Shown: in pieces, positions 1-7,886 of the stretch
How positions within the stretch are numbered: position 1 is the stretch's first letter
How the letters are laid out: each line of letters opens with the position of its first letter
Source: JAJKJG01 sp036389455
Lineage (GTDB): Bacteria > Pseudomonadota > Alphaproteobacteria > Rhizobiales > Beijerinckiaceae
Assembly: GCA_036389455.1 (NCBI GenBank)
Contig: DASVPW010000093.1
Span: 41,675 to 105,674 of the forward strand
Length of the DNA: 64,000 nucleotides
Reading direction: 5' to 3'
The notes under the pieces: model-generated
What the model was told of the DNA's origin: nothing
The model's input: only the letters and a program-made list of their open reading frames with translations
Database searches by the model: none
Position numbers and translations under genes: made by a program

Positions 1-1
1 C

Positions 2-136
2 CACATGTTCCGCACCGGCGGCCACTTCTTCCCGGTGACGCGGGCCGAGGAGTTCGTCGCGGTGCTGGAGGGGTTTGCGCGGAAAATAGCTCTCCTGCCT
101 GCGGGAGGGGTCGAGCCGGCGCAGCCGGCCGGGTGA
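2..136 (+). CDS. C-terminal end of an alpha/beta-fold hydrolase (partial)
   Basis: An open frame enters from the left edge and stops with TGA at 134-136, giving 44 residues. The stretch HMFRTGGHFFPVTRAEEF resembles the end of alpha/beta-hydrolase-fold enzymes, where a GGHF motif carries the catalytic histidine and is followed by a last helix. The final residues (about LLPAGGVEPAQPAG) come from a CTCCTGCCTGCGGGAG-type inverted repeat like others in this window, so the gene end seems to have been extended by that repeat. Substrate cannot be told from this fragment. It converges with the TRAP permease gene that ends at 143. Confidence 0.45.
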   Translation, partial: HMFRTGGHFFPVTRAEEFVAVLEGFARKIALLPAGGVEPAQPAG

Positions 137-142
137 GGGCGC

Positions 143-1486
143 TCAGAACTGCGGGCAGATGTAGCCGGCGCCGGTCGGGCTCTTGAAGCAGCCGACCGAC
201 TCCGGCAGCAGCTTCTTCGGCAGCCACAGCACCACCTCGGGGAAGAAGATGCAGAAGGCAATGGTGGCGAAGAAGACGACGTAGAGCGGCAGCGAGCGCA
301 CGACGGCCGTCATGAAGCTCACCCCGGTGAACTTCGAGGCCATGAGGAGCGAGAGCCCGTAGGGCGGGGTGATCAGGCCGAAGGCCAGCGTCACCACGAT
401 GACGACGCCCATGTGGACCGGATTGATCTGGCCGAGCTCGGTCAGCGCCGTAATGATCGGCATGAAGATGATGATGGCCGGCACGGCGTCCATGAAGTCG
501 CCGACGACGACGAAGAGGGCGACGAGGAGGAACATGATGATAAGGCCGTTGTGGCCGGCGAAGCCCTCAATCCAGCCCGCCACCACGTCGGGGCCGCGCA
601 GATACGCCAGCATCCAGCCGAAGGCCGAGGCCGCCGCGACCGCCGCCATCGGGATCGAGTAGAGGAGCCCGGCGTTGGCGAAGTCCCGCGGCAGGTTCTT
701 CACGTGGCCGCGGTTCACGAGCGGGATCAGGACGAACACGATGTAGGCGACGGCGACGAGGCCGGCCTCGGTCGGGGTGAAGAAGCCCGACAGGATGCCG
801 CCCATGATGATGATCGGGATCATCAGTGGCAGCGCCGACATCTTGGCGGCTTCCGTGAACTGGCCGAAGGTCGCGCGCTTGCGCTTGACGCCGCTCGGGC
901 CGAAGAAGTGGCTGTAGATCATCAGCCCGAAGCCGACGAGGAGGCCGGGCACGACGCCGCCCAAAAAGAGCCCGCCGATCGAGACGTTGCCGGTCGCGCC
1001 GTAGACGATCGCCATGATGCTCGGCGGAATCAGGTTCGCGATGGTCGAGGCGGACGCGATGAGCGCCGCCGTGAAGGCCTTGTCGTAGCCCTCCCGGTCC
1101 ATCTCGGGGCCGATGGTCCGCGCCAACACCGCGACGTCCGCCGTCGACGAGCCCGAGATGCCGGCGAAGAACATGCTGAAGACGGTGACGACCTGGGCTA
1201 GCCCGCCGCGGAAATGGCCGACCATGGTCTGGGCGAGCGTGATCATCCGGTGCGTGACGTTCGCGGACGTCATCAGCTCGCCGACGAGGAGGAAGAACGG
1301 CACGGCGAGCAGCGCCTCGGAGTCGATGCCGTGGAAGAGCTGGCCGACGATCGAGGCGAGGCTGACCTTGGTCAGCGCGGTGACGACGAGCACGCCCGCC
1401 ACGATCGAGAAGGCGACCGGCACGCCGAGGTAGCCGAGCCCGAGGAACAGCCCGCCCATGGTCAGGATGAGGACGCCGTTACTCAT
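143..1486 (-). CDS. dctM: TRAP transporter large permease subunit (DctM family)
   Basis: This 447-residue, highly hydrophobic protein is the large membrane subunit of a tripartite ATP-independent periplasmic transporter, which uses a sodium or proton gradient to import organic acids or similar solutes. The length, the many membrane helices and the family stretches (FFAGISGSSTADVAVLA, IPPSIMAIVYG, FFTPTEAGLVAVAY, ITPPYGLSLLMAS) are typical of DctM. Its ATG lies inside the end of the small-permease gene (8-bp overlap), so the two are translationally coupled. It is the last gene of a three-gene dctP-dctQ-dctM operon. Substrate is not evident. Confidence 0.93.
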   Translation of the reverse strand: MSNGVLILTMGGLFLGLGYLGVPVAFSIVAGVLVVTALTKVSLASIVGQLFHGIDSEALLAVPFFLLVGELMTSANVTHRMITLAQTMVGHFRGGLAQVVTVFSMFFAGISGSSTADVAVLARTIGPEMDREGYDKAFTAALIASASTIANLIPPSIMAIVYGATGNVSIGGLFLGGVVPGLLVGFGLMIYSHFFGPSGVKRKRATFGQFTEAAKMSALPLMIPIIIMGGILSGFFTPTEAGLVAVAYIVFVLIPLVNRGHVKNLPRDFANAGLLYSIPMAAVAAASAFGWMLAYLRGPDVVAGWIEGFAGHNGLIIMFLLVALFVVVGDFMDAVPAIIIFMPIITALTELGQINPVHMGVVIVVTLAFGLITPPYGLSLLMASKFTGVSFMTAVVRSLPLYVVFFATIAFCIFFPEVVLWLPKKLLPESVGCFKSPTGAGYICPQF

Positions 1487-2117
1487 AGATTGCTTCCTCG
1501 ACCGGAGGCTCCGAGTGGCCGATGAAGCCGTTCCGCAAGCCGTTGACGAGCTGCTCGACCTGGAACAGGGCGATCAGCACGCCGGCGAGCGGCACCACGA
1601 CGGTGTAGTAGCCGAGCGGGATCAGCGAAGGCATGCGGTAGCTGCCCATGTCGAGCAGGAAGTTCCGCCAGCCGAACACCACGATGCAGAGCGCGACGCA
1701 GAACACCACGACGCGGGAGAACACCTCGATGATGGTGCGGTTGCGGTCGCTCATCGTGTGCACGATCTCGGTCAGATACATGTGGTCGTTGCGGCGCGCG
1801 GCGAGCGCCATGCCGACGAAGACGCCGTAGGCGAAGAAGCCGGTCGTAACCTGCTGCAGCCACAGCCACGGGCGGCCGATCTCGCGGGTCGCGACGTCGC
1901 ACAGGACGGCCACCGAAAAGCCGATGATGCAGGCGCCGCAGGCGATGTAGAGAAGCGCCTCGACCCAATCGAGGGCCGGCCATTTCAGGTGCCGCTCCCG
2001 CGACGACACGAACGGCGGCGGCAAGAGCGCCGGGAAGGCGACGGCGTGGGAAAGCGCAGGGGGCGGCTTCTGCGCCGCCCCCGCGCCCGGGCCCGCCGCG
2101 TCAGTCGGTGCGCTCAC
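1479..2117 (-). CDS. dctQ: TRAP transporter small permease subunit (DctQ family)
   Basis: This 212-residue protein has four hydrophobic segments and the DctQ pattern (DWVEALLYIACGACIIGF at the first helix, then VATREIGRPWLWLQQ and ALAARRNDHMYL). DctQ pairs with DctM to form the membrane part of a TRAP transporter. I placed the start at a GTG that overlaps the dctP stop in a GTGA arrangement. A longer open frame upstream is only read-through inside dctP. The first 55 or so residues are Ala/Pro-rich and unconserved, so a later start is possible. The gene sits between dctP and dctM. Confidence 0.88.
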   Translation of the reverse strand: MSAPTDAAGPGAGAAQKPPPALSHAVAFPALLPPPFVSSRERHLKWPALDWVEALLYIACGACIIGFSVAVLCDVATREIGRPWLWLQQVTTGFFAYGVFVGMALAARRNDHMYLTEIVHTMSDRNRTIIEVFSRVVVFCVALCIVVFGWRNFLLDMGSYRMPSLIPLGYYTVVVPLAGVLIALFQVEQLVNGLRNGFIGHSEPPVEEAIYE

Positions 2118-3124
2118 TTGATGTTGCGCACGAGGGCGAGGATCTTCTCCGCGTGCGGGCCGAGCTCCTTGGCGAGCTGGTCCTGGATCGGCTGCGCCGC
2201 CTTGATGAAGCCGGACTTGTCGATGCCCTCGACCACCTTGACGCCGAGCTTCTTCAGCCGCTCGGCCGAGTCCTTCTCGAGGGCGAGCGCCTTCATGGGC
2301 TCGGTGCGACTGACCTCCTCGGCCGCCGCCTGGACCCACTTCTTCTCCTCGTCCGAGAGGGCGTTCCAGGTCTTGTCCGAGACCCAGATGCAGTTGTTGT
2401 TAGCCTCGTGCTCAGTGAGCGAAAGGATCGGCGCGACCTCGTAGTGCTTGTTCGCGAGGTAGACGTTGATGCCGTTCTCGGCGACGTTGACGACCCCGGT
2501 CTGGAGCGAGGTGTAGACCTCGCCGAAGGGCATGTGCACCGTCTGGGCGCCGTAGGCCGGGAAGTGGGTGTCCTCGGTCTTCGTCGCCTGCACCCGCACC
2601 TTCTGCCCCTTCACGTCCTCGACCGACTTGATGTCCTTCTTGGCGTACATGTTGCGCAGGCCCATGGTCATGAGCCCAAGCACCTGGGCGCCCTGGACCG
2701 AATCCTTGATCATCTCGCGGAAGGCTTTCGAGACCTCCGGGTCGGCAAGCGTTTTCGCGAGGTGGTCCTGGTCGCGGAAGATGTAGTGCAGCGAGAACAC
2801 GCCGGCCTGCGGCGCGAGGGTCGAGGCGTTCGCCGTCGAGGTGATGACGAAGTCGATGTCGCCGGAGCGCAGCTTCTGCAGCATCACCGGCTCCTGCCCG
2901 AGCTGGGCGAGCGGGAACTGGTCGATGCCCATCTTGCCGCCGGACAGCTCCATGAGCTTGGCGTTGAAGATGTCGGCCGCAAGCCCGTAGGCCGTGGTGC
3001 GCGGCTGGTCGTAGGCGAAGCTGAATTTCTTCTGCTGCGCGCTTGCGGCATCGAGGCCGCCCGCAGCGAACAGCGCGGCGCCGGCGAGCGCCAAGGCGCG
3101 TCCGATCCCTCTCATGGTGAGCAT
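2114..3124 (-). CDS. dctP: TRAP transporter solute-binding protein (DctP family)
   Basis: This 336-residue periplasmic binding protein captures the solute and delivers it to the DctQM permease encoded just downstream. It starts with a signal peptide (MLTMRGIGRALALAGAALFA, cleavage near ASA-QQ). The mature part shows DctP-family features: LAQLGQEPVMLQKLRSGDID, the VRVQATKT segment whose Arg normally holds a substrate carboxylate, and MPFGEVYTSLQTGVV. The start is set by GGGAGG about 6 nt upstream of the ATG. An inverted repeat lies 27 bp upstream of the start. Specificity is unknown, though a carboxylate is likely. Confidence 0.92.
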   Translation of the reverse strand: MLTMRGIGRALALAGAALFAAGGLDAASAQQKKFSFAYDQPRTTAYGLAADIFNAKLMELSGGKMGIDQFPLAQLGQEPVMLQKLRSGDIDFVITSTANASTLAPQAGVFSLHYIFRDQDHLAKTLADPEVSKAFREMIKDSVQGAQVLGLMTMGLRNMYAKKDIKSVEDVKGQKVRVQATKTEDTHFPAYGAQTVHMPFGEVYTSLQTGVVNVAENGINVYLANKHYEVAPILSLTEHEANNNCIWVSDKTWNALSDEEKKWVQAAAEEVSRTEPMKALALEKDSAERLKKLGVKVVEGIDKSGFIKAAQPIQDQLAKELGPHAEKILALVRNIK

Positions 3125-3150
3125 GGTCGTCCTCCCGGTGTGTCGCCGTC

Positions 3151-3183
3151 CCCGAAGCTTGGCCCGATGCGTCAAGCTTCGGG
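3151..3183. promoter_or_regulatory. 11-bp perfect inverted repeat upstream of dctP
   Basis: CCCGAAGCTTG (3151-3161) and CAAGCTTCGGG (3173-3183) are exact reverse complements with an 11-nt loop. The repeat lies 27 bp upstream of the dctP ATG and downstream of the Hint-protein gene, so it could be a leader hairpin, an operator, or the terminator of the upstream gene. A related repeat with the same GAAGCT/AGCTTC core precedes the second TRAP binding-protein gene at 13042-13063. Confidence 0.5.
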
Positions 3184-3292
3184 ACAAGCGTTCTTTTTCG
3201 GCATGATCGGGGTGCCGCAAGGGCAAGTCAAGGACGGGAGGAGGAGGCGGGGCGACCTTGCGCCGGCCACCGCCGGCAGGAAGATGCGCGCT

Positions 3293-4855
3293 CTACTTCA
3301 CCCGTTCGAGCGCCGCCGCCTTGCGCCGCTCTCGCCGGTTGAGGGGGCGGGGGTTCGCGGCGGCGAGGGTCGGGCGGAACCCGGCCGGCGCGCCCGCGGA
3401 GGGACGCGGCCCGAAGTCGCCGACCGCCTCCAGGAGCCCATCCTCGTCCTCGGAGAGGCCGGCGATCCACTCCGGAACGTAGGGGCGGCCGTCGATGCTG
3501 ATGACGTGGTTGCGCTGGAGCGGCAGGTCGAGCGGCGTCGCTCCTTCGGGCCAGTCGCAGAAGACGATCCGTCCGCCCGGCTCGCGGATCATGCCGTCGT
3601 CCAGGAGTTCCATCCCGGCCTCCTGCAGGAAGCGCGCCGTCGACAAGGGCCGGTCCGGGGCGTCGGCGCGGAAGAGGGCCGGGATGCCGGCGCGCGCCAC
3701 GACACGGCGCAGGCCCCCGCCGGCCGGGTCGCGGTAGACGATCTGAACCGGCCGGTCCTCGGGCGAGCCGGCCTTCGCGTTGGTGCGGGCCCGGACCTCG
3801 CCCCGGTCCACCGTCACGATGGTGCCGTCCCGGCGCAGGATCTCGGCGATGGTCTCGAAGGTCCCCTCCCCCGTGAGGAAGCGGTGCCCGGGCGTGACCT
3901 TCAGCCCGTGCAGGTCGATGATCGTCTTGGTCACGTTCTGGAACGTGCGCACGACCTCGCCGGGCACGAGCCCCCCGCGGCCCTTGTCCTTCTTCGCGTC
4001 GAAGGACATGACCCGGTCGCCCGCCCTCACCTCCTCGATCGGCTTCTCCGTCCCGTCTGCCATCAGGATCGGCGTGCCGGCGAGGAAGCATTCGGGCGGC
4101 GTGAAGAACGGGCCGGTAGCGGCCCCTTGGGTGCGGGCAACATCAAGCTCGCCGGCATTGTCGAGATGAAGCCGGCCGATGTCGCCGATGGACGGATTGT
4201 ACGGCTGGCCTACGTTGTTCGATGCGGCGGCATCCTGCTCGAATCTTTCCCTGCCGAGCTTGTAGTAGGTGACCATGAGCGCATCGCGCTCGTCGTGGGA
4301 GAGGGAATTCCAGTTCGCGGCGTTCGTCTCGAAGAAGGTCTGCGCTTCCTTGATCATGAGCCCGGCGAACTTCACCGTGGTGTCCTGGCCCCAATCGATC
4401 AGATCGGAGACGAGCCGGCTGTAATCGCTCCGGTAATGCAGGACGCCCAGCGGATCGCCGGGATTCTCGACGGCATAATGATCAAGCAGCCGTATTGCCG
4501 TTCGAATGGAAATGTTGCCCGGCCCAACATCGATCAGGACCGGATTGTTGAGCTTGAAGGCCATGCCGGCCGATCCCGCCTGCGCCTCCGAGATGTTCTG
4601 TGTTTCCAAAAGGTTCTGGCGCAGGAAGGCATCGGACGCGCGCAGGGCCACCAAGTCGGCTGCCATTTGCGGGACTGCACCGAGCTTGAAGGTCGGATCC
4701 AGCGGGTTAAGGCTGGCGGTGAGCCTCGCGTCGAACTCGTTCGCGACCGATCCCAGGACCGCATTGGATGAAATTCCGAGCCGCTGGGCAACATCGTTGG
4801 CGTGCGGCCCGATGGTCCGGACGTAGCTGAACGTCAAAGTCTGAAATTGCGCCAT
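3293..4855 (-). CDS. Hint-domain (Hedgehog/intein-like) protein with unknown N-terminal domain
   Basis: This is a 520-residue protein. A Hint domain begins at Cys256 (ECFLAGTPILMADG), contains GDRVMSFD and a VTPGHRF block with the TxxH-type motif, and continues to about residue 350. Such domains self-cleave or are relics of self-processing. The N-terminal 250 residues have no signal peptide. They contain VLGSVANEFDARLTASL, IDVGPGNISIRTAIRLL and WNSLSHDERDALMVTYYKLG, a pattern that faintly recalls lysozyme-like glycan hydrolases, but this is inference. The C-terminal 170 residues are not recognised. Two small membrane or exported proteins are encoded just upstream on the same strand. The N-terminal half looks less GC-rich than the rest. 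Confidence 0.75.
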   Translation of the reverse strand: MAQFQTLTFSYVRTIGPHANDVAQRLGISSNAVLGSVANEFDARLTASLNPLDPTFKLGAVPQMAADLVALRASDAFLRQNLLETQNISEAQAGSAGMAFKLNNPVLIDVGPGNISIRTAIRLLDHYAVENPGDPLGVLHYRSDYSRLVSDLIDWGQDTTVKFAGLMIKEAQTFFETNAANWNSLSHDERDALMVTYYKLGRERFEQDAAASNNVGQPYNPSIGDIGRLHLDNAGELDVARTQGAATGPFFTPPECFLAGTPILMADGTEKPIEEVRAGDRVMSFDAKKDKGRGGLVPGEVVRTFQNVTKTIIDLHGLKVTPGHRFLTGEGTFETIAEILRRDGTIVTVDRGEVRARTNAKAGSPEDRPVQIVYRDPAGGGLRRVVARAGIPALFRADAPDRPLSTARFLQEAGMELLDDGMIREPGGRIVFCDWPEGATPLDLPLQRNHVISIDGRPYVPEWIAGLSEDEDGLLEAVGDFGPRPSAGAPAGFRPTLAAANPRPLNRRERRKAAALERVK

Positions 4856-4876
4856 CGGCTTCCCCCTCCTACTGGG

Positions 4877-5341
4877 CTATAGTCCGCTCATCGCTATTTT
4901 CGTCCATGCGTGGCCAATCAGCACGGTGAGCAACGTCGCCCTGATGCTCATCGGCCGAGGCCCCTCGATGCCTCTGACGGTGCGTGTCCAATAGACCATG
5001 CCCATCGCGAACAGGACGATGACTTGAGGCGTGAAGAGAAGCACTCCGCCCGCGTGCCAGAAGAATTCGTCCCAGAACGGCATCAGTGTTCTTCGCGGCC
5101 AGGCGAGGAAGACGACATAGGCTACGGCCAAAGGAAGCGTGAAGCCGAGCACGAACCCGCGCCGAAGGCATGCCGGACGACGCCGGAGGAAACACACTGC
5201 GGCGAAGACCGCCGACACCAGCGCAGGCAGGATGAAGACCAGCTCCGTCTCGTCGAGGGTGGCCAGAGGTCCTGCCCGAGGGAGGTCCGCGGAAGCGGCC
5301 ATGGCCGGGCCGAACGTCACGGTTTCGAGCTGCGTAGCCAT
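4877..5341 (-). CDS. small integral membrane protein of unknown function
   Basis: This 154-residue protein has a non-membrane N-terminus of about 30 residues followed by hydrophobic segments near residues 33-51, 65-80, 98-115 and 133-148. I do not recognise a family. It ends 21 bp before the Hint-domain gene and runs in the same direction, so the two are probably co-transcribed. It could be a partner, for example a holin-like or immunity-type membrane protein, but nothing in the sequence proves that. Confidence 0.55.
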   Translation of the reverse strand: MATQLETVTFGPAMAASADLPRAGPLATLDETELVFILPALVSAVFAAVCFLRRRPACLRRGFVLGFTLPLAVAYVVFLAWPRRTLMPFWDEFFWHAGGVLLFTPQVIVLFAMGMVYWTRTVRGIEGPRPMSIRATLLTVLIGHAWTKIAMSGL

Positions 5342-5517
5342 CGAATGAAGACCAGCTTCAACTTGTCGAGCCGCAACTGCTCGCGAATCCGACCGAGCTC
5401 GATGCTGGTCTCGGCGACGGCGCCGAAACGCAAGCCGATCTCATGGCTCCACGCCCCATCTGGCAGACCTGCCGATAAGACAGCCGTTATAAGGGGCGCA
5501 CGCAAGAGACCGATCAT
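5317..5517 (-). CDS. possible small exported protein
   Basis: This 66-residue frame begins MIGLLRAPLITAVLSAGLPDGAWSHEIG, which could be a short signal sequence, then has a charged helix and a basic end. It overlaps the start of the next gene by 25 bp, which fits coupled translation but is also common by chance. No family is recognised and no strong ribosome-binding site is seen, so it may not be a gene. Confidence 0.3.
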   Translation of the reverse strand: MIGLLRAPLITAVLSAGLPDGAWSHEIGLRFGAVAETSIELGRIREQLRLDKLKLVFIRWLRSSKP

Positions 5518-5722
5518 TCAATGAGAGCTGTACGATCCTCAAGCGAGAGCAAATCGGTCTCACACTTGGCAAGTCGCCGGCAGGAAAAAGCCGCCGGGGG
5601 CATGCATTCGGAAGGCTCCTGGTGCAAAAGCGCCACAGCCGCCGAGATGGCGGAGGGGCGACGCCCTTCCCAGGCCGGCGGAATCCGTCATCATGCTGCG
5701 CCCCAACCCCTGCGGAGCGCCG

Positions 5723-6508
5723 ATGACGACAGAACCCGTGCTGTGCGCGATCGAGGACGGCGTCGCCGTCGTGACGCTGAACAACCCGCCGCTCAATCTC
5801 GTGACGCTCGCGATGACGCGGCGCCTCCACGACACCGTCGCGCGCCTCGCGGACGACGACGCCGTGCGCGTCCTCGTGCTGACCGGCACCGGCGACAAGG
5901 CCTTTTGCGCCGGCTCCGACATCAAGGAATTCCCCGAGATGATGGCGGCGGGGGCCGTGGTGCCGAAGAAGCTCGCGCTCGAGAACGAGACCTGGAGCCT
6001 CGTCGACCACTTCCCGAAGCCGACGGTCGCGGCCGTCCGCGGCCTCGCCTTCGGCGGCGGGCTCGAGCTTGCCGCGTGCTGCGACCTCATCGTCGCCGAG
6101 GAGGGGGCGAAGTTGGCGCTGCCCGAGATCAGGCTCGGCGTCTTCCCGGGCGCCGGCGGCACGATCCGCGTGACGCGGCGCATCGGCGAAGGCCGGGCCA
6201 AGGAGATGATGTTCTTCGGCGACCCGCTGCCGGTCGAGACCGCGCTCGCCTGGGGCCTCGTCAACCGCGTGGCGCCGAAAGGCGAGGCCTTGAGCGCCGC
6301 GATGGAGATGGCCCGAAGACTCGCGGCGCAGCCCGCGGTCGCGCTTAGCCTGTGCAAGCGCTCCGTCGACATGGCCTTCAACGTGCCGGAGGAGCGAGCG
6401 ATCGAGGCGGCGCTCGCCATGAGCGAGCGCGTCTTCACCACGCAGGACTGCGCCGAGGGCGTGCGCGCCTTCTTCGCCAAGGACAGCCCGCGCTTCCAGC
6501 ACCGGTGA
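5723..6508 (+). CDS. enoyl-CoA hydratase/isomerase family protein
   Basis: This 261-residue crotonase-fold enzyme is likely to hydrate an enoyl-CoA in fatty-acid or amino-acid breakdown. The two oxyanion-hole loops are visible (KAFCAGSDIKEF and LAFGGGLELAACCDL), as is the LALPEIRLGVFPGAGGT stretch with a Glu at the position of the second catalytic acid. The ATG at 5723 fits the family N-terminus. An ATG at 5693 would add ten unconserved residues. The gene stands alone, 35 bp before the left end of the tRNA-Glu element. Confidence 0.88.
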   Translation: MTTEPVLCAIEDGVAVVTLNNPPLNLVTLAMTRRLHDTVARLADDDAVRVLVLTGTGDKAFCAGSDIKEFPEMMAAGAVVPKKLALENETWSLVDHFPKPTVAAVRGLAFGGGLELAACCDLIVAEEGAKLALPEIRLGVFPGAGGTIRVTRRIGEGRAKEMMFFGDPLPVETALAWGLVNRVAPKGEALSAAMEMARRLAAQPAVALSLCKRSVDMAFNVPEERAIEAALAMSERVFTTQDCAEGVRAFFAKDSPRFQHR

Positions 6509-6543
6509 GGCCCGGGAGCGCACCGCGTCCCTCATTCGTTCGG

Positions 6544-6564
6544 TGGCGCGGCCTACGGGAAGCG
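6544..6564. repeat. left attachment-site repeat (copy of tRNA-Glu 3' end)
   Basis: TGGCGCGGCCTACGGGAA at 6544-6561 is identical, in direct orientation, to 11703-11720, which is the CCA end, acceptor stem and part of the T arm of the tRNA-Glu gene. After one mismatch three further bases match. This is what site-specific integration into a tRNA 3' end leaves behind: the intact tRNA at one end and a short copy at the other. Confidence 0.8.
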
Positions 6565-6588
6565 ACTCCGCCCTATAAAATCAATAAC

Positions 6589-6629
6589 TAGACCCCCGCT
6601 TAGTCCCATTAGACCCACGTAATAGCCCC
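6589..6629 (+). repeat. left cluster of TTAGNCCC repeats
   Basis: Near-copies of one octamer occur as TAGACCCC (6589), TTAGTCCC (6600), TTAGACCC (6609, followed by ACGT) and ATAGCCCC (6622). A matching cluster in the same orientation lies at the other end (11623-11690). Repeats of this kind at both ends of an integrated element are expected of arm-type recombinase-binding sites. Confidence 0.55.
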
Positions 6630-6664
6630 ACATGCGAGGCAAAAAATTTTTCTGATCGGCGGCC

Positions 6665-7564
6665 TTAGAAAGGTATGTCGTCGTCAAGATCGCCAGCGCG
6701 TGGGGGCGGCAGCGGTGACGGTCGCTTTTCGATCTTTGGTGCCGCACGCGGCGGGAGGGCAATCCTTGGCGGCTCGGCTGGCGGGAGTTGGCGTGAAGCG
6801 TCGTCGTCCGCCTTGGCACGCGCGATCTCTTGCATGACGTTCGATGTCAACCGGGCGAACGTGGGGCTGTCTGCAAACGTAAGCACGTTTGCAGAGAGAG
6901 ACATGATCTCCAGGATAATGCGCGCGACGGCAAAGATCGGCAGCTTGTCTCGTTCAAGTGCCTCTTCGAAATCCTTGAGCTTCTTGCGCAGCGCCGCCCG
7001 TTTTGTCTCGGGCATGTCCGCCTGATCGATCTGAGTCCGCATTGCATGGAGGTGGCCCTTTAGGCGGTCCTTCACCTTCGGCGGAACGGCAACAGAATCC
7101 CGCCGCTGCCTTATGCCGGAGTCAATCAGATGCTGAGCGATGTAATGGTCAAGATCGGCTTTGAAGTTGGCATAATCCCTTTGATCAAAAGCCGTTCGAG
7201 TGGGAACCTCCATAGTTGCAATGGGCTTGATGTCGAGCCGCACCGCCGCCGCAACAATTGCGTTCATGGCCGTGTGCTGAGCTTCGTGGTAGGCTTCCCA
7301 ACTGTCCTGTTCGTCGCCGTTTCGCGGCGTATTCCTGGAAACGTGCTCAAACGCCCGGCGCACAATCATCGCGAATGCCGTCTCGGGCTCTAGCAGCGGA
7401 AACTCGTCCAAGAACTCGGGACTGAGGATTCGAAAACGCTCACCCGCGCATTCCCTCTGCCGATATCGAAACCGGGCAGCATAGGTATTTCTGCTCTGTT
7501 TGAGGAGGGACGCAGCGAGCCGGAGAACTACCTTATCAACAGCGGATGTGTCGCGGTGTCCCAA
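6665..7564 (-). CDS. unknown protein with an SSB-like C-terminal tail
   Basis: This 299-residue protein is not recognised. Residues 1 to about 245 are mainly helical and charged, with a histidine-containing EAYHEAQHTAMNAI segment. Residues 255-290 are a proline-rich, probably disordered linker (PPAEPPRIALPPRAAPK). The last residues are GDLDDDIPF followed by the stop. The acidic DDDIPF tip is the peptide by which bacterial single-stranded-DNA-binding protein recruits its partners, but no SSB-type OB fold is visible. The start is a TTG at 7564, because the first in-frame ATG is far downstream. The gene is divergent from the small gene at 7623 and is the leftmost gene of the tRNA-Glu element. 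Confidence 0.75.
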   Translation of the reverse strand: MGHRDTSAVDKVVLRLAASLLKQSRNTYAARFRYRQRECAGERFRILSPEFLDEFPLLEPETAFAMIVRRAFEHVSRNTPRNGDEQDSWEAYHEAQHTAMNAIVAAAVRLDIKPIATMEVPTRTAFDQRDYANFKADLDHYIAQHLIDSGIRQRRDSVAVPPKVKDRLKGHLHAMRTQIDQADMPETKRAALRKKLKDFEEALERDKLPIFAVARIILEIMSLSANVLTFADSPTFARLTSNVMQEIARAKADDDASRQLPPAEPPRIALPPRAAPKIEKRPSPLPPPRAGDLDDDIPF

Positions 7565-7622
7565 CCACCCCGCCCGCTGCTATCATGACCCTGCTACTTG
7601 CAAGAGGCTAATGGAGGGCCAC

Positions 7623-7886
7623 ATGGCGCGCCGAACAGGTGTTCTCTTCGTTGTGGCGTTCGCTGGCGGAGCTATCGCCAACGGCTATTTCCAAGAAATT
7701 GGCAAGCAGGGGCTCGAACTGACACAGCGCTGGCTTAAGGGCGTTGGCCAGGATTACGACTACTTCGATTACTCCTCCCGCCGCTTATCCGATGGCAGCG
7801 CAACCATCGAGTGGACAGAGCCGCGCACACCTCTGTCGGATGGTAGCGCCACCATCGAGCGATATCATCGTCCCCAAAGTCGCTGA
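7623..7886 (+). CDS. small membrane or exported protein with a duplicated nonapeptide
   Basis: This 87-residue protein starts at an ATG with GGAGGG about 6 nt upstream, which decides it over an in-frame ATG at 7611. MARRTGVLFVVAFAGGAIANG is a signal or membrane anchor. The C-terminal third contains LSDGSATIE twice (bases 7785-7811 and 7833-7859), separated by WTEPRTP. No family is recognised. It overlaps the convergent gene at 7865 by 22 bp. Confidence 0.55.
   Translation: MARRTGVLFVVAFAGGAIANGYFQEIGKQGLELTQRWLKGVGQDYDYFDYSSRRLSDGSATIEWTEPRTPLSDGSATIERYHRPQSR

Noticed and set aside
413..1201. Long plus-strand open frame antisense to dctM
   Set aside because: Composition (endless Arg/Asp/His/Gly) is that of a high-GC shadow frame; the minus strand encodes a clear DctM.
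2108..4771. 887-codon plus-strand open frame across dctP and the Hint gene
   Set aside because: It is the mirror of two well-supported minus-strand genes and contains no domain-like sequence.
6589..6629. TTAGNCCC repeats considered as a CRISPR array
   Set aside because: Units are 8 bp with irregular 1-6-bp gaps and no spacers; no cas genes are nearby.
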